Part shown: positions 57,601-64,000 of the stretch, one piece after another
How the letters are laid out: every line of letters begins with the position of its first letter
Position numbering within the stretch: the first letter of the stretch is position 1
DNA from: Phoenix dactylifera
Lineage: Eukaryota; Streptophyta; Magnoliopsida; Arecales; Arecaceae
Direction of reading: 5' to 3'
DNA: 64,000 bases
Assembly (NCBI RefSeq): GCF_009389715.1
Contig: NC_052397.1
Span: forward strand, 16,502,129 to 16,566,128
Made by a program: the position numbers and the translations under genes
The notes under the pieces: model-generated
Databases searched by the model: none
Told to the model about the DNA's origin: nothing
Seen by the model: only the letters and a program-made list of their open reading frames with translations

Positions 57601-58465
57601 CTTTAGGCTGACCCAATAGGTTATCGTGGATATCTTGGCACTATCTTTTATTGTTGCAGCTACTACACCTGTGGCCGCCAACAAACTAGAATAGATAAAC
57701 TACAACAATAATTCGAAGCAAACAACTTGAGCTTGTTAATATTATTTTTGCAGCTTCGATAATTTGACAATGCCTTTCTTCAATTGACCAAATTTTAATG
57801 TGTAAATTGAACCTCGATCCTTATAGTGTCCTTTTCCATTCGTGTTAGAGAATATCTTTAAAAAGATATATTGTCATTTTTCAATTGGTCCATCACTAAG
57901 AAAGTTATCTAATTGTTTTCGGGCGCAGTATACAGCTGATGACATTGTTATACTTCGAGCAAACGAGGATGGCCCTTACAATAACACTCTAGAAACCTAC
58001 AATTATCATTTTGCCAACAAGTGATGCACAGGAACGTAGTTGAGATAAAGTTTTACCGCATGCCCTTTGCTTTTCAAATTCTTCTTCGTCTTTTCTTGGA
58101 TAAATTGATCGAATTGAAGTTCGTATGTGCGGTTGCTGGAATGAATCGTTTTCGATTGCCGGCTACAATTAATAATACGAAAGTTGGTTTTGACGAGGTT
58201 CGTACTCTTGAACTCCATGCTGCGAACGCCACAGATGCAGTAATTAACTCGTATTAGTTTGAATTCAAATAGGCTTTAGGATTATATATTTTTTTCGTGG
58301 TTATGGATATTGCCGAAAAAGCACAGTTCCACAGAATACCATGGATATTACTACTGGAGTCAGATAACGGCAAGAACAAGACCGAACCAAAGAAAAAGAA
58401 AAGAAAAGAAAAGAAAAGGAGGAGGAGGAGGAGAAGAAGAAACCAAGGAACTAATTCATGGCCTC
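54656..58465. other. Long spacer with a purine tract
   Basis: No supported gene in 3.8 kb. A GA-rich purine stretch lies at about 56757-56880 (AGAGAAAG-type repeats). The stretch at 56880-57500 has promoter-like GC-mixed sequence, but no reading frame or repeat ends could be set. A minus-strand frame at 55276-55497 looks like transposon debris but was not identified. Confidence 0.4.
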
Positions 58466-58957
58466 TTAACCAAAGCACTGGTCGCCGGGGAGTGGGCCGG
58501 GGAGGGAACCCTTGTCGAGGAACTGGAGGCCAAACACCACAGCGATGGCAAGAACGGTGAGATAGGAGAGGCCCTCCACGGCCCCGAGCAAGCCGTAGGG
58601 CCCGGCGGGGAGGCCGGACCCCGTCCGGACTTTGGTGTAGAGAGACCACCCCACGATGCCGGCAACCACCAGGTAGCTCACCCCTTCCGCCGCCCCGATC
58701 GAACCCCCGGGCCCCGGCGGGAGGCCGCAACCGGTCGTCTTCAGCGCGTACAGAGACACTCCGATCACCGGGTTCGCCACCAGGCCCCCCACCGCCGCCG
58801 CAAACTCTATCGCTCCGCTCTCGCCGCTCTCGGCGTCCTTCGCCTTGCACGTGACCGACAAACTCCGCACGTGACCGTTCCCTTTCCAATTCCTCCCGTT
58901 ATGAGCATGCGGCCCAGCTCCGGGCGAGGTCAGAAGCGTCGTTAGAGCTGACGCCAT
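58466..58957 (-). CDS. Small plastid membrane protein with an internal repeat
   Basis: A single exon of 163 codons. The first about 38 residues are Ser/Thr/Arg-rich with a likely plastid transit cleavage near SVTCKA. Three hydrophobic segments follow: around 50-70 (FAAAVGGLVANPVIGVSLYA), 92-106 (YLVVAGIVGWSLY) and 125-142 (YLTVLAIAVVFGLQF). Two copies of one motif precede segments 2 and 3: GLPPGPGGSIGAAEGVSYL and GLPAGPYGLLGAVEGLSYL. I take it for a thylakoid or envelope membrane protein conserved in plants, but I cannot name it. The start fits transit-peptide composition (MASALTTLL). Confidence 0.82.
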   Translation of the reverse strand: MASALTTLLTSPGAGPHAHNGRNWKGNGHVRSLSVTCKAKDAESGESGAIEFAAAVGGLVANPVIGVSLYALKTTGCGLPPGPGGSIGAAEGVSYLVVAGIVGWSLYTKVRTGSGLPAGPYGLLGAVEGLSYLTVLAIAVVFGLQFLDKGSLPGPLPGDQCFG

Positions 58958-60911
58958 TTCCAGCCTCGCCTTCCCTCGATCTTTCCTTATCTTTTTATGC
59001 TCGGCTTATCTTTTATAATTTTTTTTTCCAAACCGGATGACTCATGTATTTTCAGTATGAATATATTTAATAAAATTAAAAAAATAAAAAATTTAGAGCT
59101 CCAAGCTATACTAAACACGAATGACCTATATATTTCTAGTACCGATATATTCAATAAAACTAGAAAATAAAAGATTCAGAGCACTTTAGGTAGGTAGCTC
59201 ATTATTCCCAACCCATACCACCGGAATAGCCGGTGACATACAAAGTCATCTTATCTTTTGCTCTCATCGGTGTGTATTTGGAAGTGGCCACTCATTTCCT
59301 GCAAACTCCGACCGTACGATTGAAGTTTCGGAATGATGATCTGCTTTACAGGATGATACCGCCCGTTTGATAAGGATAACCAAATGTCGATGTTAGGGTG
59401 GCGATTAATCAGAGCAGGTCACAAGGCAGAGGTAATTTGTCTGATAAAGTTTGGTTGGATTCGTATATATTTATTAATAGAACGGGACCACTGGCAAGCC
59501 CCACTGGCACGTGATGGTTCCTTTTCAGAGAGAGGAGATTAAGGAGGGCAAATTTATTGATTATTTTGTTCAATGCTTCTAAGTTTCTGCCCAAAAAAAA
59601 GAAAAATTCTAAGTACTTAATCACATGCCCCAAAATTAAAAAAAAAGGGGCTTAAATTAGGGTAATTTTGGATAAAGGCCAGTGGAGCGATCCACCTGTC
59701 TCAGATACATCCAAGGCCAAAACTGTCATGTCATGGATCTGAGCCCACGTTCATGTGGGTGAACCAGAGATCACACCCTGAATCAGAGGACGAAGCTTGT
59801 CAGCGAAACCATCACGGGATGCAGCACAGGATTCGATCGAATCTTTGGTCCATTTCTTGGTCCCCAATGTTAGCAAAATGTCAAAACCCCTTCTCATCTC
59901 CCTTTACCACCGCTCCAACCGGGCCCATTACAACCGTTGTTTAGAAATGCGTCACCAACTAGCAAAAGCAATCAACCACGATTGGGGTACCAAGGGTATC
60001 CAACAGTCAATTGCCAGATTGGAGCCACCTTATCTCTGAAAACATTGATTTTTTTTTTCTTCCTCATATCTCAGCACCACAAATGAGCCTATGAGCTGTA
60101 TCCTGCACTAGATCCAGACAAAACACAGCTCCTGGACGATTCCTTTCAATCCGATTGGGCAGCACGAGCGGGCGGTGGAACTCCAGCCAGAAATGGCGGA
60201 CGGGTGGCAACGTCCAGGCCCGCACAATTAAAGATAGAGAGAGAGACGTCATCCCATACATCAAGACTGTTCTAACGTGACATTTTTAGCTCGCGATTGG
60301 TGGATAGGAGGCAAAAGAAATGAACTTTAAGTATCCAGCTGTGAAACACGCAACAAAGATAGTCATAAAATAAAGAAGCTTACCACCCCTCATTAAGGCA
60401 TCAAATTGTGCAATTCCCCCCGTCCGTATGCCCCGCAAATACCTGCAAGAAAAAGAAAGCACCTACCGACGCCACGCAACACCACACACAAAGAGCGTCA
60501 GAATAAATGCTTTGAGATAGGGGACTCCAAGCAGATACCAGAGAAGCTAACCAAGAGAAACAGCTTGCGAATTGCCGAGTCCGCAAAAATCAAACAGTGT
60601 CCAACGGCTACTTGTTTTTGAACTTCCTGAGCTATTTGGAAGGAAAACTCAAACCCTGTATATGTATATGTATATGTAACCGTCACTTGAAAGGGATGCA
60701 ACGGTCGAATAAGGAACCGTGCGCTGACAAGAACACTAACGAACTTTTGAAATAAGGAGGGAAGAAACCAAGCTACACAATGCATTCCCTCCAAGTTTTT
60801 AAACTACTGACTTCAAGTTCTACACAAACTTAAAACAAAAAAGAAAAAGAAAAAAAAAACCCACCCTTGTTACTTCTACTAGCATCCATGTACAATGCTG
60901 CTGAATCATCA
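58958..60911. other. Spacer upstream of the plastid protein and 3' flank of the ANP32-like gene
   Basis: The promoter of the plastid gene should lie just above 58957. A short TATATG repeat sits at about 60657-60677. The end nearest 60911 is probably 3' UTR of the ANP32-like gene. Frames at 59753-60040 and 60406-60800 show nothing recognisable. Confidence 0.45.
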
Positions 60912-63900
60912 TCAGTGATGCTTTGAAGACCTCAGATCCTCAACACTGTCATCATCTTCTTCATCTCTTTTCCTCTTGTTGGGTTGAGAAGAGGAGGGAA
61001 GGGGTGGCTGGACACCATTGCTGTGATTATTCTCCTCATCATCAACTTCGTCCTCATCATCTTCGCTGCAAGCATCAAAATCACTTCCTCCAGTCTCATC
61101 AACAGGTTGAACAATCGGCTGCACTAGATATTCTGTTCCAAGATCCTCTTCCTGCAAAAATCACAATTTAGAAATATCAAAAAGAAATCCTGTTGCATGC
61201 ATTAAAATGGCAATGCAAAGTTGAAAAAAAAATAAAACCAAGAAAATAATAAATAAAGATCACAATATAGGCAAAAGAGAAAGGAGTAAGAAAATAACAG
61301 AGCATCCATTAAAGATTTATTTTAAAAAAACGTGAAATAGAAAATATAGTTGTAAAAAAACAAAGGTAATCTGTTCAAAGATCCTCTTCCTGCAAAAAAT
61401 AAAAATAAAATCACAATTTATAAATATATAAAAAAAAGCTATTGCATGCATTAAAATGGGAAAGCAAGGTTGGAAAAAAAAGCATGAAAAACAATAAATA
61501 AAGAGCATAATATAGGCAAAAAGAAAAAGGAGTAAGAAAACAACAGCAGAGCATCCACTAAAGATTTATTTTAAAAAATGCATGAAATAGAAAATATAGT
61601 TCTAAAAAATTAAAGGACAAAGTTGAACCTATGCATATCAACATCCAGCCGAGTGAAGAAATCCCAAATGGCAGGGAAATAGCAGAAGTGAAATTTTATT
61701 AATGCTTCCAACAAAAGTACTCCAAACATCAGGCACAATTATACTAAATTCAAAATTCCTCAGCATGGCATTCAAAATGTAAGCAAAATTGCATGATTAG
61801 AAAGGACACTTTTAATTTACAAAAAATATAACATGCACAAAAGCACATACATCAGTAACAGACTTATACAAAATAAATTAATAACAATTTACTTATTTTT
61901 ATGAATTAATAATCAATTAAGAATACTGATTTGAAAGTATACATGATCAGCCAAATTTCTCTGATCTCTATTAACCAAGACCAATTAGCTGAAATAAATT
62001 GTCAACATAAAACCATTACAAAACAATCATCAAAAGCTGTAGGAAAAACAAGATTCAGAAATGAATGAAAGCACTAACAGAACGCACAACATAAACAAAA
62101 AAAAAAAAAGTAACAGCAGAATTATATTTAGAGTCAATGACCTAGGTAAAAGCCATTAGCCATAAAATCATAAAAAATTCCCTAAAGTCTAAAACCAATA
62201 TTAAGACATTCACATCGAGCCCTAAAAACCAAGAGTAGCTCCAACAGGCTCCTAAAAACATGTGTTAGATGTGTCCAATATTCGTCCAACTCTTCTGAAC
62301 TCAAATATCCTAAACCGATCTAGTCATCTAGAGGCACTAATATCCACAGCAACAACCAACAGAGCTTGTGAGTTTCCAAAACATATGACTCATAAAATCA
62401 TCAAAAATATGTCAGATAAAAAAAAATTACAGACAACCTCTATATTCCTAAGTTTGATGCTGTTAATATCAAACAAGCAGTCCACAAATAAGTGATCACT
62501 GATTTGATTAGAAACATTAAACAATCGCAATCGAAAGACTGAAGCTCCCCTTGGTGAGGAAGTAAAACATCATTGTGTGCCTTAAATATATCCATAAAAA
62601 AAAATACTGTTACGCATACATGCAGTGGATATCTAAAGAATTCTGCTGCCAGACCATAGACATGCCAATCCATACTCTGCAGCTAGACTATGAGTAACCC
62701 AACTAGAGCTCCATCAACAGATAAATCAAAATACTCAATGCTAGGTATTTTCATGTGCTACTCAGTAATAAAAGCATGCTATCACCGTAAATATTTTGCG
62801 GAATAAATTTAAGAACACCAAAGTTAGGGGAAAAAAATGGGGCACCATCTTCTAGTTTTGTACCACTTATAAATGAATCAGAGAGACAACACCAAAACAT
62901 GGAATTATATGTCAAGCCTACTTAGATATAGCATTTGTTTGCATATTTAATATTATACACACAGAGAAATTATGCCAAAAGATTGCATCAAAGGACAAAA
63001 TCATGCTGCTTCTAAACTATGAAAATAAATTTCTACAGATCAAAATAGTAAACATGAAATATAGAAAATTTTCTTATGTATAACACAAGAATAACAGGGT
63101 AAAGTAAGACCCACAAAATCTCTAAATCAATCAAGAGATGTATGCCTGAAATAAAAAGATATACACATAAATGAAAACAGGGTAAAATGAGAATATACCT
63201 CGTCTTCATCCTCACCATCACCCTCCTCATACTCCCTATCCTCCTCCACTCCTTGCTCATCCTCCTCGCCGATCTCCCCATTCTCATCCTCCTCCCCCTG
63301 CTCATGCCCATCGATCTCCCCTTCCGTGCTCATCAACCTCCCCGTGCTCCCTGGCTCACCATCATCCTCTTCATCCTCCACTTCCTCTTCCTCTTCATCT
63401 CCATCCCCATCCTCCTCATCAACCTCCTCTTCATCTACCGCCTCTTCTCCATCCTCCTCCACCCCATCAGCATCCTCATCACTATCCCCAACATCATGCA
63501 CCTCAACCACATCATCATCTTCCCCTTCCTCCTCATCGATCTCCTCCACCAAATCCTCTTCCTCCTCATCATCGTCCTCCACGTCCTCCTCTTCTTCCTC
63601 CTCGTCCTCGACATCAATGGAAGTTGCTCCGACTGGCGCGACCCGGAACCCATTTGATAGATGGTGATGAGGCCCCCGGCCCAGTCCATTGGCCTCCACA
63701 CTCCTACCAGTTTCAGTCTCCTCCTCATCGGCGTCACTCTCCTCATCCTCATCCACATCGACAATCGCATCACCTCTGGCACTTCCCCCGACGCCATTCA
63801 CTGACCTCCCGGCTCGATCCCCACCATCAACTTCGCCGCTCCCAGCGTCCTCCTCGTCCTCCTCCTCCTCTTCCTCATCCTCCTCCTCGTCGTCCGTCTC

Positions 63901-64000
63901 CGGACGCTCGTTCTCATCAGCATCCATCTTGTCGAGATACTTCAACGTCCTGATCATCCCGAACACCCGGGATCGGTAGTCCTTGACCCTGGTGACCGGG
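60912..64000 (-). CDS. ANP32-like acidic nuclear phosphoprotein, 3' part
   Basis: The window holds one exon running in from the right edge (64000-63199) and the last exon (61151-60912), joined GAG|gtatat to ttgcag|GAA. The visible protein starts PVTRVKDYRSRVFGMIRTLK with YLDKMDADENERPE, the end of the LRR cap in ANP32 proteins. It continues as about 240 residues dominated by Glu and Asp, and ends with a basic KRKR stretch (likely nuclear signal) and DLRSSKHH. ANP32 proteins bind histones and act in chromatin and RNA transport in the nucleus. The LRR domain and start lie beyond 64000. The long GAG/GAT repeats make the acidic tract prone to length change. Confidence 0.9.
61133..61617 (-). repeat. 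238-bp tandem duplication spanning a 3' splice site
   Basis: The segment 61133-61370, which holds the first bases of the last ANP32-like exon and the intron end before it, is repeated at 61371 to about 61617. The copy keeps the acceptor (ttttttgcag) and GAAGAGGATCTT, but is then followed by TGA. About nine in ten bases match by eye. Confidence 0.88.

Noticed and set aside
63187-63979. Ser-rich and Leu/Ile-rich plus-strand frames
   Set aside because: They are antisense readings of the GAG/GAT repeats of the ANP32-like acidic tract.

Overview
This is plant nuclear DNA: spliced genes with GT-AG introns, plastid- and mitochondrion-targeted products, a nuclear tRNA-Glu, and LINE, SINE-like, hAT-like and small LTR (TRIM) insertions. 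First exons are very GC-rich while introns and spacers are AT-rich, which suggests a monocot. A palm is my guess, but that is inference and nothing here proves it.

Layout. 1-1.8 kb: 5' end of a PIN-type 5'-3' exonuclease gene (-), running off the left edge. 2.85 kb: tRNA-Glu (+). 3.8-13.7 kb: a complete DDM1 chromatin-remodelling ATPase (-), 15 coding exons and 783 codons, with a hAT-like MITE in an intron that has a GC donor. 14-16.9 kb: AT-rich filler and a LINE fragment. 17-18 kb: a single-exon plastid-type mTERF gene (+). 19.2-20.3 kb: a decayed TauE/SafE membrane-protein pseudogene (-) with a foldback insertion. 20.8-22.8 kb: a LINE 3' end lying against the start of an OTP43-like PPR gene (+). 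24.8-27.9 kb: a PERK-type receptor kinase (-), 8 exons. 30.8-31.2 kb: an unidentified gene remnant. 32.0-42.8 kb: a complete SWI3D gene (-), 7 exons and 981 codons. 44.5-44.9 kb: a whole TRIM. 46.6-48.4 kb: a possible untraced first exon (+) followed by a 5'-truncated LINE. 51.1-52.1 kb: an F-box-associated/kelch-like protein without a visible F-box (-). 54.3-54.7 kb: another LINE 3' end. 58.5-59.0 kb: a small plastid membrane protein with an internal repeat (-). 60.9-64.0 kb: the 3' part of an ANP32-like acidic nuclear protein (-), running off the right edge.

How the genes relate. Plant neighbours are not operons, but two SWI/SNF-type chromatin genes (DDM1, a Snf2-family ATPase, and SWI3D, a BAF155/170-type core subunit) and a probable histone-binding ANP32 protein lie within 60 kb. 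Three other genes (exonuclease, mTERF, PPR) probably serve organelle nucleic acids. I see no sign that these groups are functionally linked by position.

I did not find a convincing new biological system. The most useful observations are a duplicated 3' splice site in the last ANP32 intron whose decoy copy leads to an immediate stop, a LINE tail that creates a false N-terminal extension on the PPR frame, the TauE/SafE pseudogene with its foldback insertion, and the transposon load inside the introns of DDM1 and SWI3D.
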